Assembly: GCF_001594145.1 (NCBI RefSeq)
Contig: NZ_LVCF01000007.1
Coordinates: forward strand, 67,558 to 131,557
DNA length: 64,000 nucleotides
Source: Branchiibius sp. NY16-3462-2
Lineage (GTDB): Bacteria > Actinomycetota > Actinomycetes > Actinomycetales > Dermatophilaceae
Direction: 5' to 3'
Made by a program: the position numbers and the translations under genes. Numbering within the stretch: the stretch's first letter is position 1; each line of letters starts with the position of its first letter. Below, in pieces: positions 8,439-18,555 of the stretch. A model generated the notes under the pieces. That model was not told the DNA's origin. It worked only from the letters and a program-made list of their open reading frames with translations, and searched no databases.

Positions 8439-9032
8439 TTAAGAGTGAAGCCGCGCCGCCGACGCATGGATCGCGATCAGCTGGGCGACCCCGTCACCCT
8501 TGTCCAGCGAATCCGGGGACACCTGCCCGCCATCGACCAACGCCGGCGTGAAGTAGTAGGTCTCCCCCTCGGCCAGCGGACCCAGTTTCGAGCGCGCACC
8601 ATCGCGCGGTCCGGCAAGGTCGGCCAGATGCGACGACGGCCCGGGCAGATGGTCGTTGAAGAAGGAAGCGACGTCCGAAGCCACGACCGCATTGACCTGG
8701 AAGTGCGGGTCGAGGCACTCCACAACTCCGTCCGGCGTCACGTGGTAGAGGTGCCCGAAACTGCTGACCGCGATCGGCACACTGACCACACCGGCCCCGA
8801 ACCACGCCTGCAGCGCCGGCAGCCACACCCCCGGGTCGACGACCGCCAGGCGCTGCTGACCGTAGAACCCCAGGCCGTGCACGCGCCACAACTGGACGAG
8901 TTCGTGGGGAACCAGGCCCTCGGCGTACGTCAAGAAGTCCTCGTCCGGCACCTCGACGCCCGGGTCCGGCGGCAGGGCGGCGACGAAGGGTTCGAGCACG
9001 ATCGGCTCAGGGGAGAAATCAGACTCGGTCAC
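8439..9032 (-). CDS. GAD-like / T6SS immunity protein Tdi1-like (DUF1851) protein
   Basis: A 197-residue soluble protein. Residues about 28-75 resemble the GAD-like domain (VPDEDFLTYAEGLVPHELVQLW, then GLGFYGQQRLAVVDPGVWLPALQAWF). Residues about 83-110 resemble the Tdi1 C-terminal domain (VPIAVSSFGHLYHVTPDGVVECLDPH). Tdi1 neutralises a DNase effector in Agrobacterium, and DUF1851 proteins occur widely as immunity-like orphans. No effector or secretion gene is nearby. Its left neighbour is the repeat-bracketed GNAT gene and its right neighbour is divergent valS. The domain call is from recall of family patterns, so it is moderate; a role in immunity here is only inferred. Confidence 0.62.
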   Translation of the reverse strand: MTESDFSPEPIVLEPFVAALPPDPGVEVPDEDFLTYAEGLVPHELVQLWRVHGLGFYGQQRLAVVDPGVWLPALQAWFGAGVVSVPIAVSSFGHLYHVTPDGVVECLDPHFQVNAVVASDVASFFNDHLPGPSSHLADLAGPRDGARSKLGPLAEGETYYFTPALVDGGQVSPDSLDKGDGVAQLIAIHASAARLHS

Positions 9033-9105
9033 GACGCCAATCTAACCGGGCACGCACCGCAACGCCGGGAAACCGATTCGCTCGCGTCGCGGTGCGGATG
9101 GGACG

Positions 9106-11748
9106 ATGGGAGGTATGACTGATCCCACCAACGCCGCACCGCAGGGCATCCCCGACAAGCCGACCGTCGACGGCCTCGAGGAGCGCTGGGGCGCGGTATG
9201 GCAGGAGCAGAACACCTACACCTTCGACCGTGCGCGGGCGCTGACCGGACCCCGGGAACAGCTCTTCGTGATCGACACCCCGCCGCCGACGGCCAGCGGC
9301 AGCCTGCACGTGGGGCACGTCTTCTCCTACACCCACACCGACTGCATGGCCCGCTACCAGCGGATGCGCGGCAAGGAGGTGTTCTACCCGATCGGTTGGG
9401 ACGACAACGGTCTGCCCACCGAGCGCCGGGTGCAGAACTACTACGGCGTACGCGGTGACTCGACCAAGGACTACATCCCCGACTACACCCCGCCGCTGCA
9501 GGGCGCGCAGGGCAAGTCGGTCAAGGCCGCCGACCAGCAGCCGATCAGCCGCGCCAACTTCATCGAGTTGTGCGATGAGCTGACGGTCAAGGACGAGGAG
9601 ACCTTCGAGTCGCTCTTCCGCCGCCTGGGGATCTCCTTCGACTGGTCCCAGAGCTACCGCACCATCGACGAGCGCTCGCGTGCGGTCGCGCAGCAGGCAT
9701 TCCTGCACAACGTGCAGCGGGGCGAGGCCTACCAGGCCGAGGCGCCCGGGCTGTGGGATGTCACCTTCCAGACCGCCGTGGCGCAGGCCGAGTTGGAGGC
9801 GCGCGACTATCCGGGCGCCTACCACCGGGTGGCGTTCCATGCCGCCGACGGCCCGATCTACATCGAGACCACCCGCCCGGAGTTGATCCCGTCCGTGGTG
9901 GCCCTGATTGCGCACCCGGACGATGAGAGGTACGCCGATCGATTCGGTACGACGGTGACCTCGCCCCTGTTCGGGGTCGAGGTGCCGATCCTCGCCCACA
10001 GTGCCGCCGAGCCGGACAAGGGTGCCGGTATCGCGATGTGCTGCACCTTCGGTGACCTGACCGACGTGATGTGGTGGCGCGAGTTGCAGCTGCCGATCCG
10101 CTCCCTGGTGACCCGCAACGGCCGGATGCAGGCCGAGACCCCCGACTGGATCGCCGGTGGCCCGGGCGAGGAGCTCTACGCCGACAAGCTGGCCACCAAG
10201 ACCATGTTCTCGGCCCGCGAGGCCGTGGTGGACGCGCTGCGTGAGTCCGGCGACCTGGACGGCGAGCCGAAGCCCACCCAGCGCAAGGCCAACTTCTACG
10301 AGAAGGGCGACAAGCCGCTGGAGATCGTGACCAGCCGGCAGTGGTACATCCGCAACGGCGGCCGCGACGCCGATCTGCGCGACGCCCTCATCAAGCGCGG
10401 TGAGCAGATCGACTTCCACCCCGCCTTCATGCGCAGCCGCTACACCAACTGGGTGGCCGGCCTGAACGGCGACTGGTTGATCAGCCGCCAGCGCTTCTTC
10501 GGCGTGCCCTTCCCGGTCTGGTATCCCGTGGATGCCGACGGCGAGACCGACTACGAGCACCCGATCCTGGCCGCTGAGGACACCTTGCCGGTGGACCCGG
10601 CAACCGACGTACCGCCCGGTTTCGCGCCCGAACAGCGAGGTGTCGCAGGCGGATTCGTCGGCGACCCGGACATCATGGACACCTGGGCGACCTCCTCCCT
10701 CACCCCGCAGATCGTCCTCGGCTGGCCGGTCGCCAGCGACGCCGGCGGCCGCAACGACGCGGAGTTCTTCGAGGCCGCGTTCCCGGCCGACATGCGCCCG
10801 CAGGCGCACGACATCATCCGGACGTGGTTGTTCTCCACGGTCGTGCGCAGCCACTTCGAGCACGACAGCGTGCCGTGGACCAACGCTGCGATCAGCGGCT
10901 GGATCCTGGACCCGGACCGCAAGAAGATGTCCAAGTCCAAGGGCAACGCCGAGACCCCCGAGGACGTCGTGCAGCAACACGGCGCCGACGCCGTGCGCTA
11001 CTGGGCCGCGTCCGGCCGCCTGGGCACCGACGCGGCGTACGACACGGGTCAGATGAAGGTCGGCCGACGCCTGGCGATGAAACTGCTCAACGCCAGCAAG
11101 TTCGCGCTCACCATGGGCCGGCCCGAGGGCGACCTGGCAGCGCAGGTCACCCACCCGCTGGACCTGGGGATGCTCGCCAATCTGCGCACGGTCGTGCAGG
11201 ACGCCACGCGGGGCTTCGAGTCGTGGGACTACACCCGCTCGCTGGAGTTGACCGAGCAGTTCTTCTGGACCTTCTGCGATGACTACATCGAGTTGGTGAA
11301 GGACCGCGCGTACGGCGCTCAGGGTCCAGAAGCGGCCGCGAGCGCGCAGGCCGCGCTGCGGATCGCCCTCGATGTCCAGTTGCGGTTGTTCGCACCGTTC
11401 CTGCCCTACGCGACCGAAGAGGTGTGGTCGTGGTGGCAGTCCGGCTCGGTGCACCGCGCGCCGTGGCCGCTGCCGGAAGAGTGCGGCGAGGGCGGCGACC
11501 CGGCCGCTTTGGAAGCCCTGGGAGCAGCGCTCGCCGGAATCCGCAAGGCCAAGTCGGACGCCAAGCTCGGCATGCGGGCCCAGGTGACCGCGATGACCCT
11601 GGCGGCTCCGGCGACAACGCAGGACCTGGTGCGTGCCGCCGAGGCGGATCTGCGGGCCGCCGGCAAGGTGACTGATCTGACGTACGCCGATGGGCAGGTC
11701 CTGGAGGTCCGTGACGTCGAGTTGGTGCCCCCGCCGCCGCGCAACTAA
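9106..11748 (+). CDS. valS: Valyl-tRNA synthetase
   Basis: A class Ia synthetase that charges tRNA-Val. It has 880 residues from the ATG at 9106; an ATG three codons later (9115) is an equally good start. HIGH is HVGH at 68-71 in SGSLHVGH, and KMSKS is at 607-611. The text DPDIMDTWATSSLTP and the short C-terminal end resemble the archaeal/rickettsial ValRS class rather than the E. coli type; this is a judgement from recall. No T-box is visible in the 73 bp upstream. The gene stands alone, divergent from the GAD-like gene. Confidence 0.96.
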   Translation: MGGMTDPTNAAPQGIPDKPTVDGLEERWGAVWQEQNTYTFDRARALTGPREQLFVIDTPPPTASGSLHVGHVFSYTHTDCMARYQRMRGKEVFYPIGWDDNGLPTERRVQNYYGVRGDSTKDYIPDYTPPLQGAQGKSVKAADQQPISRANFIELCDELTVKDEETFESLFRRLGISFDWSQSYRTIDERSRAVAQQAFLHNVQRGEAYQAEAPGLWDVTFQTAVAQAELEARDYPGAYHRVAFHAADGPIYIETTRPELIPSVVALIAHPDDERYADRFGTTVTSPLFGVEVPILAHSAAEPDKGAGIAMCCTFGDLTDVMWWRELQLPIRSLVTRNGRMQAETPDWIAGGPGEELYADKLATKTMFSAREAVVDALRESGDLDGEPKPTQRKANFYEKGDKPLEIVTSRQWYIRNGGRDADLRDALIKRGEQIDFHPAFMRSRYTNWVAGLNGDWLISRQRFFGVPFPVWYPVDADGETDYEHPILAAEDTLPVDPATDVPPGFAPEQRGVAGGFVGDPDIMDTWATSSLTPQIVLGWPVASDAGGRNDAEFFEAAFPADMRPQAHDIIRTWLFSTVVRSHFEHDSVPWTNAAISGWILDPDRKKMSKSKGNAETPEDVVQQHGADAVRYWAASGRLGTDAAYDTGQMKVGRRLAMKLLNASKFALTMGRPEGDLAAQVTHPLDLGMLANLRTVVQDATRGFESWDYTRSLELTEQFFWTFCDDYIELVKDRAYGAQGPEAAASAQAALRIALDVQLRLFAPFLPYATEEVWSWWQSGSVHRAPWPLPEECGEGGDPAALEALGAALAGIRKAKSDAKLGMRAQVTAMTLAAPATTQDLVRAAEADLRAAGKVTDLTYADGQVLEVRDVELVPPPPRN

Positions 11749-11782
11749 CCGCTTGGCGCTGGTCGCGGGCTAGGCTCGGCCT

Positions 11783-12475
11783 GTGCCGCGCGACCTCCCA
11801 CGACTCCACGGTCGCGGGGCGGTCCTCGGTGCCGGTCTCGCGCTCGCTGTCATCACGATTGCGGCGGTGGTCGTTCAGTCACCGCCGATGATCCACGCGC
11901 CCAGCAAGGACCGTGACTTCGCGCTGTTCCACTACGCCCAGCCCAGCTACTCCATTCCGGCTGCGACCATCTCGGAGCGCCGCCATCATGGCAACGAGCT
12001 AGTGCCGCAGGCCCTTTCCGGGGTGGTCATCGTCTTCGCGTTGATCCTGCTGTTCGGGGCCATCTTCGGCCTGGGCTGGTTGTTCCTGGCCTGGTGGGAC
12101 CGCCGTCCCCGTCGATCCGACCGGCCCGTCCGCGTCGCCGAGCCCGTGCCGGAACTGCTCGCCGGTGTCGATGAAGCCCAGCGCCGGTTGCTCGGTGGCC
12201 AGCCCGCCAACGCCATCGTGGCCTGTTGGATGGCCGTCGAAGAGGCGGCTGCGCGCAGCGGTGTGCCCCCGCTGGCCAGTGACACATCGGCCGAGTTCAC
12301 GCTGCGTCTCTTGGACTCACTTGACGTGGATTCCGAAGCGCTGCAACAGCTTTCGCTGCTCTACCGGCGTGCGCGGTTCGGCTCCGATCCGATCAACGAG
12401 GACCAGCGCGAGCTGGCCGCGTCCTATCTCCGGCGCATCCGCGACGACCTGGATGCCCGGGTGCCCACCGCATGA
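11783..12475 (+). CDS. DUF4129 membrane protein
   Basis: A 230-residue protein starting with GTG. Hydrophobic helices lie at about residues 12-32 and 76-102, separated by an outside loop. The cytosolic C-terminus has the DUF4129 pattern (AIVACWMAVEEAAARSG, then TSAEFTLRLL and a final helix ending LRRIRDDL). DUF4129 domains often occur with transglutaminase-like, MoxR and DUF58 proteins in membrane-linked assemblies of unknown role. It is first of five tightly packed genes and overlaps the next by four bases. Confidence 0.82.
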   Translation: MPRDLPRLHGRGAVLGAGLALAVITIAAVVVQSPPMIHAPSKDRDFALFHYAQPSYSIPAATISERRHHGNELVPQALSGVVIVFALILLFGAIFGLGWLFLAWWDRRPRRSDRPVRVAEPVPELLAGVDEAQRRLLGGQPANAIVACWMAVEEAAARSGVPPLASDTSAEFTLRLLDSLDVDSEALQQLSLLYRRARFGSDPINEDQRELAASYLRRIRDDLDARVPTA

Positions 12476-12893
12476 GCAGCCTGACCCGCCAGTGGGTACG
12501 CCGAGGCCTGGCTGCCGTCGTCGTCGGAGCTATCGCGTGGCTGGTCATGTCGTACTTCTACCTCGGCCCCTGGCTGCCGGGAGTCCTTGCCGTGGCCCTC
12601 GTCCTGACGGCGATCGTGGCGATGATCCTGGATGCCGGCACCGGGTGGATCGAGGACCGTTGGCCGATCCGCGGCGACGAGGATCCGCCTGGCGCCGCTG
12701 CCCTGCCGTCCGATCCCCGGACCCGGCGGTTGCGGCGGTTGTGCGCCCAGGTGACCAGCGGCGCAGCCACCGACGTTGAAGCAGCGGAACTCGCGGGAGT
12801 CCTGGCGGCCCTGGCACCCGGCCGGCCGCTACCCGACGTACGTCGCATCGACGCCGCCTCCCTTGCCCGGATCGTCACGTTGATCGAGGAGAC

Positions 12894-12897
<4 letters not shown>
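12472..12897 (+). CDS. Small membrane protein of the MoxR/DUF58 operon
   Basis: A 141-residue protein with two hydrophobic helices near residues 12-29 and 33-52, and a soluble tail rich in Arg and Ala. I do not recognise a family. The ATG overlaps the end of the DUF4129 gene by four bases and its stop overlaps the MoxR start by four, so it is translated in step with both. Position suggests a structural partner of the DUF4129/DUF58 membrane proteins; that is inference from context. Confidence 0.72.
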
Positions 12898-13892
<995 letters not shown>

Positions 13893-13902
13893 TCGGGTCA
13901 TC

Positions 13903-15135
13903 ATGAATTGGCGAGCAACGTCGTGGCTGATCGGGGCGGTCGTTGTCGCCGCGACCGGGCTCGCTCTCGCCGTCCTGCTGCGCCGTCCGGACCTGCTGAT
14001 CCTCTCGTTCGCACCCGCCGGGATCGCGCTGTGGTCCCTGGCCGCGCGGCCGTCGGTCACCCCCGAGCTCGACCCGGCGGGCGTCTCACCGACCACCGCC
14101 GCCGGTCAGCAGAGCGTGTGGTCCTTACACGGGCGTCAGCTCGAGGGCGCCGAGCAATGGTGGGCCCAGTGCTCCCCCGCCGACGGAATCCGTTGGGAGC
14201 AGGACCTTCTCGGCGGTTACCTCCGCGCATCCGCTTCCCGCCTGGACGGCCGGTGGACCGCAGAACGGATCGGTGGTGCCAGTGTGGGCGCCGCGCTCAC
14301 CGAACTCATCTCTCCCTGGGCGGCCTACCGGGTCGGCCCACTGCGGATCCCGGCCACCGAGGTCCGGGTGCGACCGCAACCGTCCCCGGTCGCAGGCCAG
14401 CTGCAGCTGCCGCATCCGGTGGGGTTGGTCGGAGCCAATCGCAGTTCGGCGCGAGGGTCCGGATCCGAGTTCGCCGACGTGCGCGCCTACCGGCCCGGGG
14501 ATCGGCTCCGGGCAATTCACTGGCCACGGACCGCTCGCACCGGCGAACTGCACGTCCGGGACAACTACGCCGAGCAGGACGCGGCGGTCCTGGTGGTCGT
14601 CGACGGGTCCGGCGGCGGGCCGAGTTGGCAACGCGGACTACAGGGCGCAGCCACTGTTGCTGAGTTCTTCATCCGGCACGGCGACCGGGTCGCACTGGTC
14701 GTCCTCGGCGCCGGTCGCCCGGCGTACCTGCCCTACGGCGCCGGCCTGCGCAACTACCATCGCATCGCCGATGTGCTCAGCGCCGCCCGCGAACCCGCGC
14801 CGAGCGAGCCGCCCCGCCGGGTGCGGTTGCCCGTCGGGCCCGGCTGCACCGTGCTGATGCTGTCCTCGATCCTCACCGATGTCGCACCCACGATCACGCT
14901 GGCACTGGCCCAACGTGGGGTGCCGATGATCGTGCTGGACACGGTGCCGGACGCCCCCGACATCGAAGACCCGCTCAGCCAGCTGGCCCTGCGACTTCGA
15001 CTGCTCGAGCGCCGTACCGTGATCGAGCGACTCACCCAGGCCGGCGCCCAGGTCACCCCCTGGGTCGGCGCTGGAAGCCTCGAACTACCCATGCGGCGCC
15101 TGGCGCGTCGGCCACCGGTGCGGGTGCGGTCATGA
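13903..15135 (+). CDS. DUF58 domain-containing protein
   Basis: A 410-residue protein from the ATG at 13903 (MNWRATSW); in-frame codons upstream overlap moxR and were not used. Two hydrophobic helices lie in the first 50 residues. The DUF58 signature is in the middle (SEFADVRAYRPGDRLRAIHW), followed by a VWA-like region AAVLVVVDGSGG. DUF58 proteins are the usual partners of MoxR ATPases. The stop overlaps the next start as ATGA. The molecular function of this pair is not established. Confidence 0.85.
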   Translation: MNWRATSWLIGAVVVAATGLALAVLLRRPDLLILSFAPAGIALWSLAARPSVTPELDPAGVSPTTAAGQQSVWSLHGRQLEGAEQWWAQCSPADGIRWEQDLLGGYLRASASRLDGRWTAERIGGASVGAALTELISPWAAYRVGPLRIPATEVRVRPQPSPVAGQLQLPHPVGLVGANRSSARGSGSEFADVRAYRPGDRLRAIHWPRTARTGELHVRDNYAEQDAAVLVVVDGSGGGPSWQRGLQGAATVAEFFIRHGDRVALVVLGAGRPAYLPYGAGLRNYHRIADVLSAAREPAPSEPPRRVRLPVGPGCTVLMLSSILTDVAPTITLALAQRGVPMIVLDTVPDAPDIEDPLSQLALRLRLLERRTVIERLTQAGAQVTPWVGAGSLELPMRRLARRPPVRVRS

Positions 15136-15650
15136 CCTGGTGGCCGCGACTGGCCGTTCTCGACCGCACCCGGATCATGGCCTATCTGGTCGCCGGCGTG
15201 GCGGCACTGATATTCCTCGGATGCGCAAGTGCTGCAGGGCATTTGGTGCTGTGGGGCGGATTGCTGATCGTGCTGGGCTGGCTCGCGGCGCTGGTGGACG
15301 GCTCGGCGGCGGGGCTCGCGCTGTTCGCGGCGGCCCTCCTGCTCGACTGGATCGTCAGTTCGCCATCACCCACCACCTGGTGGGTACTGCCTGCCGTGGT
15401 TCTGCTGGCCGTTAGTTGGTCCCTGTGCGTGCTGGCCGGAGCCGGCCCGCACAACGCGCCGCTTCCGCGGCCGTTGGTGCGGGTGTGGCTGGTCCGCACC
15501 GGGCTGCTGGCAGCCGGATGCGCCGTCCTCGGCGCGTTGGTGCTCGCGGTCACCGGTCGGGTCGCCATCGGATCGCCGGTCCTGGTCACCCTCGCACTGT
15601 TGTCGATCGCAGCGACGGCGGTGTGGTTCTCGGTGCGCGGCGCCGACTGA
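15132..15650 (+). CDS. Membrane protein, last gene of the MoxR/DUF58 operon
   Basis: A 172-residue protein, almost entirely hydrophobic, with about six membrane segments: around residues 17-35, 38-55, 57-75, 80-100, 118-138 and 145-165. The only extended polar stretch is GAGPHNAPLPRPLVRVW. I recognise no family. It overlaps the DUF58 gene by four bases. The operon ends 18 bp before the convergent clpX stop. In related clusters a transglutaminase-like protein often occupies this place; no transglutaminase motif is present here. Confidence 0.7.
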   Translation: MTWWPRLAVLDRTRIMAYLVAGVAALIFLGCASAAGHLVLWGGLLIVLGWLAALVDGSAAGLALFAAALLLDWIVSSPSPTTWWVLPAVVLLAVSWSLCVLAGAGPHNAPLPRPLVRVWLVRTGLLAAGCAVLGALVLAVTGRVAIGSPVLVTLALLSIAATAVWFSVRGAD

Positions 15651-15668
15651 GTCGCCTGGAGCGATCCG

Positions 15669-16946
15669 TCAGGCGGATTCCTTGCGCGGGGCGCGTTTGC
15701 GGATCGGGGTCTGCTTGCGCACGATCGTGGGGTTCACGTTGTCCAGGACGACTTCCCGGGTCACGACGACGCGGGCGATGTCGTCATCGCTGGGAACGTC
15801 GAACATCACCGGCAGGAGGACTTCCTCCATGATTGCCCGTACGCCGCGTGCGCCGGTCCCGCGCAACATGGCCTGATCGGCGATCGCCTCGACCGCGTCG
15901 TCGGTGAACTCCAGCTCCACACCGTCGATCTCGAACATCCGCTGGTACTGCTTGACCAGGGCGTTGCGCGGCTCGGTCAGGATGGACACCAGCGCCTCCC
16001 GGTCCAGCGGCTCGACCGTGGTGATCATCGGCAACCGACCGATGAACTCCGGGATCAGCCCGAACTTGACCAGGTCCTCGGGCAGGACGTCGCTGAAACT
16101 CTCCAGCTCGTTCTTCTTACTGCGCAGTTGCGCACCGAAGCCCAGTCCCTGACGGCCGATCCGGTCCTTGATGATGGTCTCGAGACCGGCGAACGCGCCA
16201 CCCACGATGAACAACACATTCGTCGTGTCGATCTGGATGAACTCCTGATGCGGGTGCTTGCGTCCACCCTGCGGCGGCACCGACGCCGAGGTGCCCTCCA
16301 GGATCTTCAACAGCGCCTGCTGCACACCCTCACCGGACACGTCCCGGGTGATCGAGGGGTTCTCGCTCTTGCGCGCAACCTTGTCGATCTCGTCGATGTA
16401 GATGATGCCGGTCTCGGCCTTCTTCACATCGAAGTCCGCAGCCTGGATCAGCTTCAACAGGATGTTCTCGACGTCCTCACCGACGTAGCCGGCCTCGGTC
16501 AGCGCGGTCGCATCCGCAATCGCGAAGGGCACGTTGAGCATCCGGGCCAACGTCTGCGCCAGATAGGTCTTGCCGCAACCGGTCGGGCCGATCAGCAGGA
16601 TGTTGGACTTGGCCACCTCGACGGCGTCTCCGTGCTTGCCGATCTCCTCGGCGACCCGGATCCGCTTGTAGTGGTTGTAGACCGCGACGGCGAGCGCCCG
16701 CTTGGCATCGGACTGCCCCACGACGTACTGCTCGAGGAAGTCGAAGATCTCCTTGGGCTTGGGCAGGTACTCCAGCCCCAGCTCGGAGGTCTCGGCCAAC
16801 TCCTCCTCGATGATCTCGTTGCACAACTCGATGCACTCATCGCAGATGTAGACCCCGGGGCCGGCGATGAGCTTCTTGACCTGCTTCTGGCTCTTGCCGC
16901 AGAAGTTGCACTTGAGCAGGTCGCCACCTTCACCTATGCGTGCCAC
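15669..16946 (-). CDS. clpX: ATP-dependent Clp protease ATP-binding subunit ClpX
   Basis: An AAA+ unfoldase that recognises tagged substrates and feeds them to ClpP. It has 425 residues. The N-terminal zinc finger has Cys13, Cys16, Cys35 and Cys38. Walker A is GPTGCGKT at 120-127, and IIYIDEIDKVARKSE is Walker B. The protein also has RGTGARGVRAIMEE near the C-terminus. A basic tail KRAPRK follows. It is downstream of clpP1-clpP2 but separated by 136 bp, so it may have its own promoter. Confidence 0.98.
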   Translation of the reverse strand: MARIGEGGDLLKCNFCGKSQKQVKKLIAGPGVYICDECIELCNEIIEEELAETSELGLEYLPKPKEIFDFLEQYVVGQSDAKRALAVAVYNHYKRIRVAEEIGKHGDAVEVAKSNILLIGPTGCGKTYLAQTLARMLNVPFAIADATALTEAGYVGEDVENILLKLIQAADFDVKKAETGIIYIDEIDKVARKSENPSITRDVSGEGVQQALLKILEGTSASVPPQGGRKHPHQEFIQIDTTNVLFIVGGAFAGLETIIKDRIGRQGLGFGAQLRSKKNELESFSDVLPEDLVKFGLIPEFIGRLPMITTVEPLDREALVSILTEPRNALVKQYQRMFEIDGVELEFTDDAVEAIADQAMLRGTGARGVRAIMEEVLLPVMFDVPSDDDIARVVVTREVVLDNVNPTIVRKQTPIRKRAPRKESA

Positions 16947-17082
16947 GGGTGGCTCCTTCCCCTGCTGTCATCATCGTGCTGCGGTCGTTCGTCCTATTGA
17001 ACTATCTCTAGCCCATTGTGACCGGCTTGCCGGCCAGCGCGTCGAGCGTGTTTGCTCAGGGCGCAACTGGCCGGCCTCGGTC

Positions 17083-17754
17083 CTACGGCTGCAACGAGGC
17101 CTTGCGGCTGGACAACACCTGATCGATCAACCCGTACTCGACGGCTTGTTCGGCGGTGAGGATCTTGTCCCGCTCGATGTCGTTGCGAACGTCTTCCTCG
17201 TCGCGACCGGTGTGGTGGGCCAGCGTCTTTTCCAGCCACTCACGCATCCGGAAGATCTCGTTGGCGGTGATCTCCAGGTCCGTCGCGGTACCCCCGGTGC
17301 CTTCCATGGCCGGCTGGTGGATCAGGATCCGCGCGTTGGGCAGGGCGAACCGCTTGCCCTTGGCGCCGGCGCCCAACAGAATCGCCGCGGCGGAGGCGGC
17401 CTGACCGATCACGAAGGTCTGCACGTCGGGTTGGATGTACTGCATCGTGTCGTAGATCGCCGTCAACGCGGTGAACGAGCCACCCGGGGAGTTGATGTAC
17501 ATCAGGATGTCCCGGTCGGGGTCCTGGCTCTCCAGCACGATCAGCTGCGCGATGATGTCGTCCGCCGAAGCGTCGTCAACCTGCACGCCAAGGAAGATGA
17601 TGCGGTCTTCGAAGAGCTTGTTGTAGGGATCGGAACGCTTCATGCCGTAGGACGTGCGCTCCTCGAACTGCGGGAGGATGTAGCGCGAGGTCGGGTTCAT
17701 CGTGGCTCCTGCTTGGAGGTTGACGGAGGTGGGGTCGAACAGTCGGCCGGTCAT
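17083..17754 (-). CDS. clpP2: ATP-dependent Clp protease proteolytic subunit ClpP2
   Basis: A serine peptidase subunit. In actinobacteria ClpP1 and ClpP2 form a mixed tetradecamer. Counting from 17754 there are 223 residues, with Ser121 in GQAASAAA, His146 in ILIHQPA and Asp at about 192 completing the triad. The closest match I recall is mycobacterial ClpP2 (RYILP, NPYNKLFE and IIFLGVQVDDASA patterns). The ATG at 17754 overlaps the clpP1 stop as ATGA; an internal ATG at 17700 would give a more usual N-terminus. Confidence 0.96.
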   Translation of the reverse strand: MTGRLFDPTSVNLQAGATMNPTSRYILPQFEERTSYGMKRSDPYNKLFEDRIIFLGVQVDDASADDIIAQLIVLESQDPDRDILMYINSPGGSFTALTAIYDTMQYIQPDVQTFVIGQAASAAAILLGAGAKGKRFALPNARILIHQPAMEGTGGTATDLEITANEIFRMREWLEKTLAHHTGRDEEDVRNDIERDKILTAEQAVEYGLIDQVLSSRKASLQP

Positions 17755-18380
17755 TCCGCCACCCCGCCCGCGTTGCTGTCCGGTGCGTCGGTCGACCGCT
17801 CGAAGACGTGGTCGACGAAGCCGTACTCTTTGGCCTCCTCGGCGGAGAACCAGCGGTCCCGCTCGGAGTCGGAGGTGATCTGCTCGACGGTCTGTCCGGT
17901 GTGCTCGGCAATCAGCTCGGCCATCTGGCGCTTGATGAAGACCAACTGCTCGGCCTGGATCTTGATGTCGGAGGCGGTGCCCCCGATCCCACCGGACGGC
18001 TGGTGCATCATCACCCGCGCGTGCGGCGTCGCGTAGCGCTTGCCCGGTGTGCCCGCAGACAGCAGGAACTGGCCCATGCTGGCGGCCATACCCATCGCAA
18101 CGGTCGCGACATCGTTGGGGATCCAGTTCATCGTGTCGAAGATGGCCATACCCGCCGAGATCGAACCGCCCGGGGAGTTGATGTAGAGCCAGATGTCCTT
18201 GTCCGGGTCTTCTGCGGCCAGCAACAACAGCTGCGCGCAGATGGCGTTCGCGTTGTCGTCGCGGACGTCTGAACCCAGGAAGATGATTCGTTCCTTCAGG
18301 AGCCGGTTGTAGATCTGGTCATCCAGTCCGCCGGCTCGCTCGGTGGCCGCAGTGGGCTGCGCCAATACTGTTCCGCTCAC
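17751..18380 (-). CDS. clpP1: ATP-dependent Clp protease proteolytic subunit ClpP1
   Basis: Partner of ClpP2. From the GTG at 18380 there are 209 residues with Ser101 (GMAASMG), His126 (VMMHQPSGG) and Asp171 (SDSERD). I chose this start because AAGGAC lies just before it and the protein then begins near the mycobacterial ClpP1 start; an ATG at 18437 would add 19 residues. It is coupled to clpP2 by a four-base overlap. A ClgR-like site lies upstream. Confidence 0.95.
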   Translation of the reverse strand: MSGTVLAQPTAATERAGGLDDQIYNRLLKERIIFLGSDVRDDNANAICAQLLLLAAEDPDKDIWLYINSPGGSISAGMAIFDTMNWIPNDVATVAMGMAASMGQFLLSAGTPGKRYATPHARVMMHQPSGGIGGTASDIKIQAEQLVFIKRQMAELIAEHTGQTVEQITSDSERDRWFSAEEAKEYGFVDHVFERSTDAPDSNAGGVAE

Positions 18381-18466
18381 GTCGTCCTTCTTCACATCGT
18401 TGAATTGCTGGCCTTCATTGGACCCTAACGCCCGCATCCGGCCGCTTCGTCCCGGATACCCGCCCT

Positions 18467-18483
18467 GTTCGCCGTGAGCGCAA
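18467..18483 (-). promoter_or_regulatory. Possible ClgR operator upstream of clpP1P2
   Basis: The sequence gttcgccgtgagcgcaa has the CGC-N5-GCG core of the ClgR box, with inverted flanks TTCGC / GCGCA (one mismatch from a perfect dyad). ClgR activates clpP1P2 in corynebacteria, mycobacteria and streptomycetes. The site is 87 bp before the chosen clpP1 start, a sensible activator distance. It rests on pattern only. Confidence 0.4.
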
Positions 18484-18502
18484 GAGCACCCTCCGCAGCA
18501 CA

Positions 18503-18536
18503 GAGCCCGCCGCCTGGCGATGCAGGCGGCGGGCTC
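18503..18536 (-). terminator. Hairpin terminator after tig
   Basis: A perfect 14-bp stem, gagcccgccgcctg (18503-18516) and its complement (18523-18536), with a 6-nt loop, 19 bp past the tig stop. There is no T-run, as is common in high-GC actinobacteria. It separates tig from clpP1. Confidence 0.7.
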
Positions 18537-18555
18537 GTGAAGTACGGCGCGGTGA

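Noticed and set aside
9019..11454. 811-codon open frame on the minus strand
   Set aside because: Complement of valS, which has full HIGH and KMSKS motifs; no recognisable protein domain.
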